In this document: positions 43,173 through 52,219 of the stretch, piece after piece
Layout: every line of letters starts with the position of its first letter
Position numbering within the stretch: the stretch's first letter is position 1
From: Sphingobacteriales bacterium 44-15
GTDB lineage: Bacteria > Bacteroidota > Bacteroidia > Chitinophagales > Chitinophagaceae
Reading direction: 5' to 3'
DNA: 64,000 nucleotides
NCBI GenBank assembly: GCA_001899685.1
Contig: MKWG01000003.1
Coordinates: 186,001-250,000 of the forward strand
Program-made: the position numbers and the translations under genes
Notes under the pieces: model-generated
What the model was told of the DNA's origin: nothing
The model's database searches: none
Seen by the model: only the letters and a program-made list of their open reading frames with translations

Positions 43173-44801
43173 TCATTTATCCTTATTATTTTTTGCCAAG
43201 GTAATATCGTCGAGAAAAACAGTTCCCTTACCTGTATTAGTAAATGAAACCCTTACCGTTTTCATATTGTTTTCATGCGCCGGACCTGTTTTAAACGACA
43301 GCTCATGGGATGTAAATGAAGCAGAGGCTTCAGCAGCTTGCAGGGTAGTATCTTCAAACACTCCCGATACCGGCATAATATTATTTACGGTTGCTTCAAT
43401 CTTACCTTCTCCTTTTATCCAATAGGTAAGCTGGTAATCCTGTGCATGATCAAGATATACATATTGATATAAGGTCTGTCCCGGAGCAAGTGTAAACCCG
43501 CTGTTGCCTGATCTCTTAGCATCAGCGCTGACCATAGCCGTGCCTTCCCAGGGTAAGATATGGGCGCTGTATTCCGCCCCGCCGTTGGGCAATTCGCTAT
43601 TGCCTTCCAACGGCCATTGGTAGCCCCGGATATAATCTACTTCCATATTTACCGTGCCGCCACCACCGTAACTGCCTAAAAGCACATTCATAAAATGATC
43701 GGGCGCGTAAATCTTGTTTTTATCGGAATATGCTTTGATCAGATTTCCATTGATATAATGTTTGATAGAGGTCGGCGTCCACAATATGCCATGCACTACC
43801 CAGTTGTCAATATGCCGGTAGCCTTCTGCAATATGGGTGGCGAGGTTGTGCTGAAACCTCCCGTTGCTATCTACATCCCCGTGCAGCACAAACTGCGCAT
43901 TCAGGTATTCAAAAATATCTATTTCAAACACCTGTCCTTTTGGGCGGATGCCTTTAACGCCGTCCAGCACCGTTCCCTCTTCAAGATAATACTTCAGGTC
44001 CGGTCCCGGTGAATCGAACCAGAAAGCCGTATTCAATCCGCGCGGCTTACCGGTGCTGCTTCTTTTAACACGCACTTCAAAATAACCGCCACGACTGTTA
44101 TCCAGCAGGTTTTCATTTTTTCCCCAATCATAGGTTTGAATTGAGGATATCTTTTTGTTGTTCTTTGTATCGTACACTTCTGCCGGCAGCGTATCGTTGG
44201 TAAAGAGGTTGATGGTTTTCCCGTTGAGTATATAAGCCGGCTGGGGAAGGCTGTCTGCCTTCATCTTACTGAAATTGATCCTATAGAGATAATCAATGTT
44301 AGAATAATAATTGGTTGACCATTTATTGCGATTTAACAAAGCATCATTGAACTCATCATGCCAGAACAATCTCATGCCTTCGGGCACTGCGGCTGAGCTG
44401 GGTATATCCAATTGGTTTGCTTCATCGGGATCAAGCGCCCATTGTTTTGCAGTAATCACCTCTCCGTATGATATATTATTTTTGTCATGCGCTTTCTTCG
44501 ATTCCACCCATACAAAATATTTTTGCTCCGGCTGTACATCCTGTATATAATAACGGGTGGCGTTTGTAGCAACAACTGCCTGAGGTTTGGCAGGTTTATT
44601 ATGCTTTGTTGACCAGTAGATATTATACCCCTTTTCGCCTGGAGTATTATTATTCCATTCCAACCTTATCCACGACCGGGTGCCTAATATCTTTAAACCT
44701 GAAGGTGCATCAGCCGTCTGCGCAAAAGCTCTCGTTACATGCATATAAAATACCAGTAAAACACAAAACATGATTGTACCGGTTGCGGATAGTCGTTTCA
44801 T
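43173..44801 (-). CDS. GH16 glycoside hydrolase with FN3 and C-terminal beta domain
   Basis: A 542-residue exported enzyme; ATG 44801 gives the signal peptide MKRLSATGTIMFCVLL to AFAQ, while the upstream GTG adds only six residues. Domains: fibronectin type III (~32-118), GH16 beta-jelly roll (~145-405) and a carbohydrate-binding-like C-terminal domain (~415-540). The catalytic motif is E293-I-D295-I-F-E298, the ExDxxE form of laminarinases, agarases and carrageenases rather than lichenases. It is the only glycosidase of the PUL, so the likely substrate is a beta-1,3-glucan or a galactan. A terminator separates it from susD. Confidence 0.9.
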   Translation of the reverse strand: MKRLSATGTIMFCVLLVFYMHVTRAFAQTADAPSGLKILGTRSWIRLEWNNNTPGEKGYNIYWSTKHNKPAKPQAVVATNATRYYIQDVQPEQKYFVWVESKKAHDKNNISYGEVITAKQWALDPDEANQLDIPSSAAVPEGMRLFWHDEFNDALLNRNKWSTNYYSNIDYLYRINFSKMKADSLPQPAYILNGKTINLFTNDTLPAEVYDTKNNKKISSIQTYDWGKNENLLDNSRGGYFEVRVKRSSTGKPRGLNTAFWFDSPGPDLKYYLEEGTVLDGVKGIRPKGQVFEIDIFEYLNAQFVLHGDVDSNGRFQHNLATHIAEGYRHIDNWVVHGILWTPTSIKHYINGNLIKAYSDKNKIYAPDHFMNVLLGSYGGGGTVNMEVDYIRGYQWPLEGNSELPNGGAEYSAHILPWEGTAMVSADAKRSGNSGFTLAPGQTLYQYVYLDHAQDYQLTYWIKGEGKIEATVNNIMPVSGVFEDTTLQAAEASASFTSHELSFKTGPAHENNMKTVRVSFTNTGKGTVFLDDITLAKNNKDK

Positions 44802-44854
44802 ACTTATTTCAGAAAACACATGATTAAAAAAATGCCAATAATACTTTTAAAAAA

Positions 44855-44885
44855 GAAAGCCCTGCCGAAGCAAGACCTTCTTTTT
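44855..44885 (-). terminator. Terminator between susD and GH16 genes
   Basis: Read on the minus strand: an 11-bp stem (GAAGGTCTTGC with GCAGGGCTTTC, three G-U pairs) around a UUCG loop, then six Ts. A T-tract on the plus-strand side makes it bidirectional. It should reduce read-through from susCD into GH16. Confidence 0.88.
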
Positions 44886-44904
44886 AACTGAATATATGAA
44901 AAAG

Positions 44905-46422
44905 TTAGTTATAACCCTGGTTTTGTTGTATCACACCATTGCTTTGTGTAACTACAGACCGTGGCAGGGGCAACAACACCTTATAGGACTCTGCCGTAGC
45001 AGAGCCGTCATCTATAGCGCGTTGTATAAACTTTCCCCACCGTACCAGGTCATCTTTCCTCCAGCCTTCTCCCCACAGCTCAAATAATCTTTCATCCTGG
45101 ATCTTTTCAAGAAATGCTGTTTTTGATAAACCACCGGGCAGGTCCGGAAGCCCGGCTCTTTCCCTTACTTCATTGATATTATCATACGCCTCGGTGGTTG
45201 GTCCGTTATTGGCTTCATTGATACTTTCCGCCAGCATTAACAATACGTCTGCATACCTGTAAACAGGAAAGTCAACACCGCTGTTTTGGGAATTGGCACG
45301 TGAAGGATCGGGTGAATACTTCATGGGCACTGCGCCCATGTCGCCGCCTGTTCTTGCATTCCTGTATATCACGGTACCGCCGGCATCCTTGCCAACAGGA
45401 TAAGACTCCAGCAACATCTTTAATCTTTTATCCGCCGGTGCAAATTTATCATAGCTGCTCCACCGCATTTTATAGCCGCCCCATGCTGTAAGCGGAATGC
45501 CGGAAGGATCAACATAATCTGACGGCAGCGCATGGGCCAGCCACATGTTAGTGTACTGATCTCCACCGGTAGGAGAGCACACAACAGCTAAGATCATCTC
45601 GGTGGAATTTCCGCCTTTACTGGCCATGCTGAAATTATCTTCATAGTTCGCCAGCAGTGAATATCCCAGGGTTTTTATCTCTTCACCGGTAGTAACTGCT
45701 TTTGCCCAATCTTTTTCGTGCATATATAATTTCATCAGGCCGGTCAGGGCCGCTGCTTTTGAGAACCGTCCGTAGTCTTCTCCTGTAAATTTAGCAGGCA
45801 ATGCTGCCGCTGCATCCTGGTAGTCTTTTTCAATTTGTGCTGCTACTTCTGCGGCAGCAGGTCGTGGCGTATATGGCGCTTCGGGATTTGCCGCTATAGC
45901 AGGATCGGTAACAATGGTGATCGGCCCGTAGTTGAAGTACAGCAACTGCGCATAATGAGCCCGTAATGCTTTAAGCTCGCCTATGTACCTGTTCTTCAGA
46001 TCATCGCTCATGGGGATTTGCTGTATCCCGTCAATCGCTATGGTGATCCTTGAAATATAAGGCATATAACGGGTATAGTTATGCGTAACCCAATCAAAGT
46101 CCGGAGTAAAAGTCAGATTATTCATTCTTGGCCAGTCACCTCCCCAGGCGCAAACGCCTTCGTCGGTGGTTTGCATAGCCTGCACCCGCCAGCTGTATGT
46201 GCCTGCATCCCAGCCACCCTGCCAGTCGCTTCCGCCGGCCAGGCCTGTGTAGGCGGCGTTCACAGCCGCAACCGCGCCTTCGGGGGTATTTACCACGGAA
46301 GAGAGATCTCCGTAGCTTTTATATTCAAGTCCTTTTTCGCAGGAACTGATGATCAGTATACCTGCAAGCAGGCAGGTAAGCGTCAAAGCCGTTTTACCTG
46401 TTTTTCGTTTACAAGTTTTCAT
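44905..46422 (-). CDS. SusD/RagB-family surface glycan-binding lipoprotein
   Basis: A 505-residue lipoprotein with lipobox ILIISSCEKG (Cys ~28). The TPR-rich SusD fold is recognisable from ALRAHYAQLLYFNYGPITIV, FSKAAALTGLMKLYMHEKDW and the C-terminal VRERAGLPDLPGG with DERLFELWGEGWRKDDLVRW. It sits on the cell surface as the lid of the SusC channel and binds oligosaccharides. It follows susC with a 22-bp gap on the same transcript. The glycan cannot be inferred from this protein. Confidence 0.96.
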   Translation of the reverse strand: MKTCKRKTGKTALTLTCLLAGILIISSCEKGLEYKSYGDLSSVVNTPEGAVAAVNAAYTGLAGGSDWQGGWDAGTYSWRVQAMQTTDEGVCAWGGDWPRMNNLTFTPDFDWVTHNYTRYMPYISRITIAIDGIQQIPMSDDLKNRYIGELKALRAHYAQLLYFNYGPITIVTDPAIAANPEAPYTPRPAAAEVAAQIEKDYQDAAAALPAKFTGEDYGRFSKAAALTGLMKLYMHEKDWAKAVTTGEEIKTLGYSLLANYEDNFSMASKGGNSTEMILAVVCSPTGGDQYTNMWLAHALPSDYVDPSGIPLTAWGGYKMRWSSYDKFAPADKRLKMLLESYPVGKDAGGTVIYRNARTGGDMGAVPMKYSPDPSRANSQNSGVDFPVYRYADVLLMLAESINEANNGPTTEAYDNINEVRERAGLPDLPGGLSKTAFLEKIQDERLFELWGEGWRKDDLVRWGKFIQRAIDDGSATAESYKVLLPLPRSVVTQSNGVIQQNQGYN

Positions 46423-46444
46423 GCTTTATATAAGTTTAATATTT

Positions 46445-49400
46445 TTAAAAAGATGCGTTTATTCCGAATACATAGCTCTTCACCAGGGGATAAAAATTAT
46501 CCCTGTTCAATTCGGGATCAAGCCCCGGATAGTTGGTAATGGTAAACGGATTCTGAACATCAAATGAAACTCTTATACCGGTGAATAGTTTCTGCCTTTC
46601 AAATAATGTTTTTGGAAGGCTATATCCTAATGTTATATTCCTGCAACGGAGGAAAGAGGCGTCTGTCAGCCAGTAGTCCGACCCGTTTTGATAGCCGGTA
46701 TATATAGCATCCGAAAGGGAAGTGGGGAAATTCCCGTTAGGATTCTGAAAGCTCCACCGTGTAGAAGAAACAGGCATTGCATTAAACCCAAAAGAGTTTG
46801 TTGTGCTTTCTGTTGCCCTGCCATTAAAATAAGGCGACCATTTCTTCTGTACCAGCCCTGACATAAAGATGGAAAGATCAAAGTTCCTGAACGTAAACTG
46901 GTTGCCTATGCCAAAGTTGAATTTAGGATCCCCATTGCCGATATAAGTGATATCGGCCGCTGTAATAGCCCCGTCAGGTGCTGTTAAATTGCCCGAAGCG
47001 TCATAGCCATGTATATCTTTCAGGATAATGCCACCCGGCAACATACCAGGCATCTGGGCTGGCGCCTTTCCGGCCTCGCCTTTATAAATGCCCATTGATT
47101 CTATGCCGAATACCGGGTTGAACAGGGCTTTCCTGCCGGTTGCCGCTTCGTACTTTTCCAGAACTGCCAACGCCTCGGGAGACCTTTCTGCCCAATAATT
47201 CAGGTAATGCGAAAAATTAACGTTGGTCGACCAGCTAAATCCTCCCGCTTTCTCCGGAACAATATTCCTGGATTGCAAAGCGATCTCATATCCGGTAGAT
47301 TTCGTTTTGCCGGCATTCCTGTAAACACCATTGATGATAAAGCCGGAGGGATAAGGTACAAATGAGATCAGGTTCCTGATCGTTTTGTTGAAATAATCCA
47401 ATGAACCGGAAAGCCTGTTATTGAATAAAGCAAAGTCCAATCCAATGTTCAGCTCTCCTGCTGTTTCCCATGTCAGCTCATCATTTGCATCTCTTGTCAA
47501 CACCAGCCCGGAATTAACATTCCCTGTCCCGAAGTATGGGCTTTGGGCGGTACCGTACAATTTGAAAGCCGAAGCGCCAAAATCACTGTTCCCGGTTTCT
47601 CCGTAGCCAACCCTCAATTTCAGGAATGAAAGAGGTTTGAATGATTGTAAAAAGTTTTCATCAGAAAGCACCCATCCTGCGGATATGCCGGGGAAGTATC
47701 CCCATTTTTTATTAGCGGCAAAAACAGAGGAACCATCCCTTCTGAGAGAAGCCTGAACTGTAATATTACCGTTATAAGTATAAATAGCTCTTGCAAAGTA
47801 TGAAGCCCAGGTGGTTTGCCCTCTGCTGGAACCTACGGCCGGTCTTGCGGCCTGCCCGGACTGTAAACTATAATACGAGGTGATATCGGAAAGAAAGTTC
47901 TGATTAGCGGCATTAAAACCTTCCCAGTCTGTCCGTTGATAGTTATACCCCGCAACAGCGCTGATGGAATGCTTTAAAGCAAAATCCTTTTCATACGATA
48001 AGGTATATTCCAGCAATTTGGATTTAGCTTCCGACTCAGAGATGCTGGCTGCTCCGTTAGCCTGTGCGCCATAATAAAAAGTTCTCGGGAAATAAGCTGA
48101 CCGTTTGGACGAAGATTGATCATAGCTGAACTTTGCTCTTGCTTTAAGCTCAGGGATTATCTTCCATTCGCCATAGGCGCTGCTTAAAGAGCGGTTGGAT
48201 GCTGTTTTATCAGTAACCGTGCCATACGACAGCGGATTAGGAATATTGGGATAATAAGGACTTAACGGATAAGATCCGTCAGGGTTTTGCAACGCGATAT
48301 TTGGCGCCCAGTAAATAGCCGCAGTGACAATACCCCCGTTTTCATTTACCCCTCCCGTAAGGGTATTGTCGGCATTTGAATTGGAAAGTATAACGCTCGC
48401 ACCTATCTTTATTTTGTCGGAAACTACCTGGTCAATATTTATTCGCCCGTTATAGCGCGTATAGCCTGTGCCTATGATCACACCCTTCTGATCGTAGTAA
48501 TTGCCTGAAGCATAGTAAGTGGTTTTGCCATTTCCTCCCGACAGGGACAGGTTGTGCTGCTGCGTATAGCCCGAACGGGTAATGGCATCGGTGGCCGTCT
48601 TATCGCTGTTGCTGGCAGCATCAATCTGCGCCTGTGTATAAACAGGAGTATAGGGCGTCACTGTGCCCGCATCCACACTGCCATAATAAGGTGCGATTTT
48701 ATTATCCCTGTACCACATTTCTTCACGAAGCAGGTTGCGCTGGATCATATAGTCCTTAGCCCCATACACAGGATACATTTTGTCTACCCTTTGAGCGCCA
48801 TAGCTGCCTGTATATTCAATTCTCGCTTTACCAGCAGTTCCCTTTTTGGTAGTGATCAATACAACGCCGGCGCCTGCCCTGGCGCCATAAATAGAAGCGG
48901 CGCTGGCATCTTTCAGCACTTCTATGGAAGCAATATCATTGGGGTTGATAAAGTTTAAGGGCGATTTGTCCACCCCGCCGCCCTGATACTTGGAATCGCC
49001 TAACGATCCTCCTATATTGGGCTGACCTGCGGCATCATTTACCGGCACGCCATCTATTACGTATAAAACACCCGCATTGGCCGATGATGGGTTGCTTCGT
49101 ATCTGAACCTGCACACCGGCCCCCGGCTGACCGGTTGGCTGTATAACCTGGATACCGGCAGCTTTACCCTGCAAAGCCTGCTGAAAGTTGGAGCTGACGC
49201 TGGTGTTGAGATCCTTTCCTTTTACACTGGCTACTGCGCCGGTAAGGTTTTTTTGTTTAACACTGCCATACCCGATCACCACTATTTCATCTACCGCAGC
49301 TATTGACCGTTTCAGGGTAATGACGCCCAGGCTGGGACCAACGGGTAATTCTACACTTTCATATCCCACAAAAGAGATCACCACTGTGCCCTGGCTATTG

Positions 49401-49930
49401 GAAAGAGATAATACAAAATTTCCATCCGCATCGGTAGAAGTGCCGGTGGGAGCATTTTTCAATTTTACACTGGCGCCCTGTAACGGAGCGCCGTTTTCGT
49501 CCAGCACCCTTCCCCGTATTTCAATCGGGGGTGGATCTTCCTGGTTTTGCTGCCTGGGCTCGTGAGCAGCCCTTGCTTTTATTACAATTGTTTTCTCAAC
49601 GATCAGGTAATCCAATGGCAGGTCAGCAAGGCATTTGCTCAGCGCTTCCTGCAGGGAAGCATTCTTCAGCTCAACACTGATCTTTTTAGCGTCCCTTATC
49701 GTTTTATTTTCATACCAGAAATAATAACCGGTTTGCTTCTCAATTTTTTTGAAGACAGATTCCAGCCGTACATTCCTCTCGGAAATAGATACCGACTGTG
49801 AGAAACCCGTTGCGCTTGCCTCAAGCATCGTAACAGTAAGTAAAAGGATCGTTAGTTTCATTACTAACAGCGTTTGGGTGACAGAAGTCTTCCGGCGGTG
49901 CAGAAAACTCCCAATAGCAATCAAATGCAT
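46445..49930 (-). CDS. SusC/RagA TonB-dependent outer-membrane transporter with STN domain
   Basis: A 1161-residue protein: signal peptide in an extended N-terminus (MKLTILLLTVTMLEASATGF at ~24-43), STN sensor domain (~45-118), CarboxypepD_reg-like domain (~135-220), plug (~225-350, with VDEIVVIGYGSVKQKNLTGA) and a 22-strand barrel ending VKSYVFGINASF. The STN domain marks the kind that signals to FecR and an ECF sigma factor, and both are encoded just upstream. It imports oligosaccharides with SusD. An alternative start at 49861 is possible. Its 5' end is faced by an opposing terminator at 49994. Confidence 0.96.
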   Translation of the reverse strand: MHLIAIGSFLHRRKTSVTQTLLVMKLTILLLTVTMLEASATGFSQSVSISERNVRLESVFKKIEKQTGYYFWYENKTIRDAKKISVELKNASLQEALSKCLADLPLDYLIVEKTIVIKARAAHEPRQQNQEDPPPIEIRGRVLDENGAPLQGASVKLKNAPTGTSTDADGNFVLSLSNSQGTVVISFVGYESVELPVGPSLGVITLKRSIAAVDEIVVIGYGSVKQKNLTGAVASVKGKDLNTSVSSNFQQALQGKAAGIQVIQPTGQPGAGVQVQIRSNPSSANAGVLYVIDGVPVNDAAGQPNIGGSLGDSKYQGGGVDKSPLNFINPNDIASIEVLKDASAASIYGARAGAGVVLITTKKGTAGKARIEYTGSYGAQRVDKMYPVYGAKDYMIQRNLLREEMWYRDNKIAPYYGSVDAGTVTPYTPVYTQAQIDAASNSDKTATDAITRSGYTQQHNLSLSGGNGKTTYYASGNYYDQKGVIIGTGYTRYNGRINIDQVVSDKIKIGASVILSNSNADNTLTGGVNENGGIVTAAIYWAPNIALQNPDGSYPLSPYYPNIPNPLSYGTVTDKTASNRSLSSAYGEWKIIPELKARAKFSYDQSSSKRSAYFPRTFYYGAQANGAASISESEAKSKLLEYTLSYEKDFALKHSISAVAGYNYQRTDWEGFNAANQNFLSDITSYYSLQSGQAARPAVGSSRGQTTWASYFARAIYTYNGNITVQASLRRDGSSVFAANKKWGYFPGISAGWVLSDENFLQSFKPLSFLKLRVGYGETGNSDFGASAFKLYGTAQSPYFGTGNVNSGLVLTRDANDELTWETAGELNIGLDFALFNNRLSGSLDYFNKTIRNLISFVPYPSGFIINGVYRNAGKTKSTGYEIALQSRNIVPEKAGGFSWSTNVNFSHYLNYWAERSPEALAVLEKYEAATGRKALFNPVFGIESMGIYKGEAGKAPAQMPGMLPGGIILKDIHGYDASGNLTAPDGAITAADITYIGNGDPKFNFGIGNQFTFRNFDLSIFMSGLVQKKWSPYFNGRATESTTNSFGFNAMPVSSTRWSFQNPNGNFPTSLSDAIYTGYQNGSDYWLTDASFLRCRNITLGYSLPKTLFERQKLFTGIRVSFDVQNPFTITNYPGLDPELNRDNFYPLVKSYVFGINASF

Positions 49931-49993
49931 AACTTTGGTTGTTTGGGTTTAAAAATGACAATTCGCGTTGTTTGTACATAAGCCCAATGATCG

Positions 49994-50025
49994 CCGGGTC
50001 CCGGGCCAACGGGATCCGGTTTTTT
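49994..50025 (+). terminator. Plus-strand terminator facing the susC leader (possible antisense RNA end)
   Basis: CCGGGTCCCG (49994-50003) pairs with CGGGATCCGG (50010-50019; one G-U), followed by six Ts, in the plus direction. Both flanking genes are on the minus strand, so it can only end a plus-strand RNA. An exact TAnnTTTG box (TAACTTTG, 49930-49937) sits upstream on the plus strand. An RNA of about 80 nt complementary to the susC leader would result. Confidence 0.75.
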
Positions 50026-50120
50026 ATTGAGCGGAAATTTGAAACAGGTCAGGTACTCATCAGTCTATGTTTTGGTGAATAAATAATTGATTAAAAAAAC
50101 TTCGTATTAACAACGATATA

Positions 50121-51362
50121 TCATGGGGCTACTATGATCCTGTTTTGCTCCATCCTGAAATGGATATTGCTCTGCTCCAGTATTTTAAGCACATTTGACA
50201 ACTGTGTGTTGCGGGTTATCTTTCCCGAAAATTCCCGCTCCGGCATTGTACCTTCATAGCTTATATCCAGATCATACCACCTGCCGATCTGCCGCATGAT
50301 CATCTGGATATCGGCATTGCTGAAATTGAACAAACCATTTTTCCAGGCCATTACTTCATCCAGATCAACATCACCGGCAACCGCAATTTTTCCGGTTTTA
50401 CCGCATCTTGCCTGCTTTCCCGGCATAAGCACTGCTTCCTGCTTTTCAGTGGTAGCGGCATTGGCCGTTAATACATTCACAAGCCCTTCCAACAAGGTCA
50501 CTTTTACATCGGCTTCATCATCATAGGCATTTATATTGAAATGCGTTCCTTTTACCTGCACCTGCATATTGTCCTTTTGTACAATAAACGGCAGCAGTCC
50601 GCCTTTGCCGGCACGGTTGCGCACGGCAGTCACTTCAAAATATACTTCGCCGGTAATCACAACTCTTCTTTCATCGGAAGGGAATGAGGCGGGATATCGT
50701 ATGGATGAGGCAGCATTCAGCCAGACTTTTGTGCCATCCGGCAGCACCAGTTGATACTGGCCGCCACGCGGTGTGCTCATTGTGTTGTACAAAGTCTCAG
50801 ATGGCTTTTTACCATCCGTTCTGTATAATATCCTTCCATCTTCCGTCTTTATGATTGCAGCGTTACCCTGGCGTGTGATTTCTCCATTGCCGGTACTGTC
50901 CAGCGATACCACACTACCATCAGCCAGGGTCAGGATAGCTGTATTCCTGCCGGGAGCAGCATCGGTTCTTTTCCCGGTAGATTGTTCCTGTTGTGCTATC
51001 TGCACGGAAACACTACTATTATATCTATATATCCCAACGCCCAATACCCCTATGATCAGTCCCACCGCAGCGGCTGCCCAATATGCTGTACGCCGTTTTG
51101 CAGGTAATGCAACAACAGGGGTTTCGGCTCCCTGTTGTTCAATAATATTCCTGAACACAACCGTTTCCGCAGCAGCATCTGTCATTTCAGCTTTTAATAA
51201 TTCATATAGCTGCTTTGCCTTTTCAGCGGTATCTCTAAGCCCTTCAACTTTGTTAAATTGCTCCTCCCAATATGCATATTCCTCCGCATCTCCCTGGCAA
51301 TATTTAATGAATGATTCATTCGTCAGCAATCCTTCAATACTGTAGAGCGCATTGTTGTCCAT
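50121..51362 (-). CDS. FecR-family anti-sigma factor
   Basis: A 413-residue inner-membrane protein; ATG 51362 (MDNNALYSIEGLL) is preferred over the longer frame. A cytoplasmic ~90-residue N-terminal sigma-binding region precedes one membrane helix (AYWAAAAVGLIIGVLGVGIY), then the periplasmic FecR domain (~200-300; STPRGGQYQLVLPDGTKVWL and RRVVITGEVYFEV) and a DUF4974-type C-terminus (~335-413; NGLFNFSNADIQMIMRQIG). It should receive the STN signal from SusC and release or activate the ECF sigma factor. The sigma gene starts 106 bp upstream. Confidence 0.94.
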   Translation of the reverse strand: MDNNALYSIEGLLTNESFIKYCQGDAEEYAYWEEQFNKVEGLRDTAEKAKQLYELLKAEMTDAAAETVVFRNIIEQQGAETPVVALPAKRRTAYWAAAAVGLIIGVLGVGIYRYNSSVSVQIAQQEQSTGKRTDAAPGRNTAILTLADGSVVSLDSTGNGEITRQGNAAIIKTEDGRILYRTDGKKPSETLYNTMSTPRGGQYQLVLPDGTKVWLNAASSIRYPASFPSDERRVVITGEVYFEVTAVRNRAGKGGLLPFIVQKDNMQVQVKGTHFNINAYDDEADVKVTLLEGLVNVLTANAATTEKQEAVLMPGKQARCGKTGKIAVAGDVDLDEVMAWKNGLFNFSNADIQMIMRQIGRWYDLDISYEGTMPEREFSGKITRNTQLSNVLKILEQSNIHFRMEQNRIIVAP

Positions 51363-51468
51363 ACACAAAAAATAATTGTATTTGTAGTAAGAAGAAGAAA
51401 AGCACTTTTTTTTCCTAAAAGAAAACTGCTTTTTGCAAAAAAAGGCGCAACCGTTTGCGCTCAAAAGT

Positions 51469-52068
51469 TCACCTGCTTATAAAAAACAGGAAGAATATGA
51501 ATATTATCAGCAGGGCGCCCCGCAACTCTTCTGCCAATGATCTTACGGCATTATAAATGGTATTATATGCTGTCTTTACACTTATACCTGTGACCAGCTC
51601 TATTTCGCGGTAGTCCATGTTCTTAAAATATTTCAGGTGAATAAGCTCCTTTTGACGGGCTGTCAGTTTCTCTAAAGCAGCCTGAACTTTTTTTCTGGTT
51701 TCCTCAGACTGCTGCATAGCGATCAATACTTCTTCGTACGAAGTTTCCGTGCTTTCATAAACTGCCTCTTCTATTAACCAAAGCTTTTTATCAGTATAAA
51801 CAGGATGGAAAATCTTTCTGCGGATACAGGCAAACAAATATGCTTTTACGTTTTTAACAGGTTTTAGTTTTACATGCTGTTCCCATAAATGAAGGAAAAC
51901 ATCATTGATAGCGTCTTTTGCAGTATCTGTACTGTTGCTCAGCTGAACACCATAGCTTAACAGGTCGCTATAGTTGTATTCGTATAATACAAGCAGGGCG
52001 TGAGTGTCACCCCCTCTCATTCTCTCCCATTGATCCTCCATATCAGCTACAGTATAGTTCGGTTTCAT
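51469..52068 (-). CDS. ECF RNA polymerase sigma factor of the PUL
   Basis: A 199-residue sigma-70-type ECF factor: region 2 at ~25-90 (DAINDVFLHLWEQHVKLKPV, KAYLFACIRRKI) and region 4 at ~125-180 (LEKLTARQKELIHLKYF, MDYREIELVTGISVKTAYNT). Under FecR control it should switch on susC, susD and the GH16 gene. Oddly, the last ~15 residues (ALLIIFIFFLFFISR) are a short hydrophobic tail that could touch the membrane. First gene of the locus. Confidence 0.93.
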   Translation of the reverse strand: MKPNYTVADMEDQWERMRGGDTHALLVLYEYNYSDLLSYGVQLSNSTDTAKDAINDVFLHLWEQHVKLKPVKNVKAYLFACIRRKIFHPVYTDKKLWLIEEAVYESTETSYEEVLIAMQQSEETRKKVQAALEKLTARQKELIHLKYFKNMDYREIELVTGISVKTAYNTIYNAVRSLAEELRGALLIIFIFFLFFISR

Positions 52069-52219
52069 ACAAGTGCAGCTTAAAATTAGCGGTTTTATCT
52101 AATTTTCGCGCTGACAACATATATTAAGAATACAGTCCGGATAAAAGACCGTTATGCATTTTTTATCCTGATTCTGAGGAAGTTTGGAGTTGGAAGTTTA
52201 TGGTTTGATCTGCATTTTA

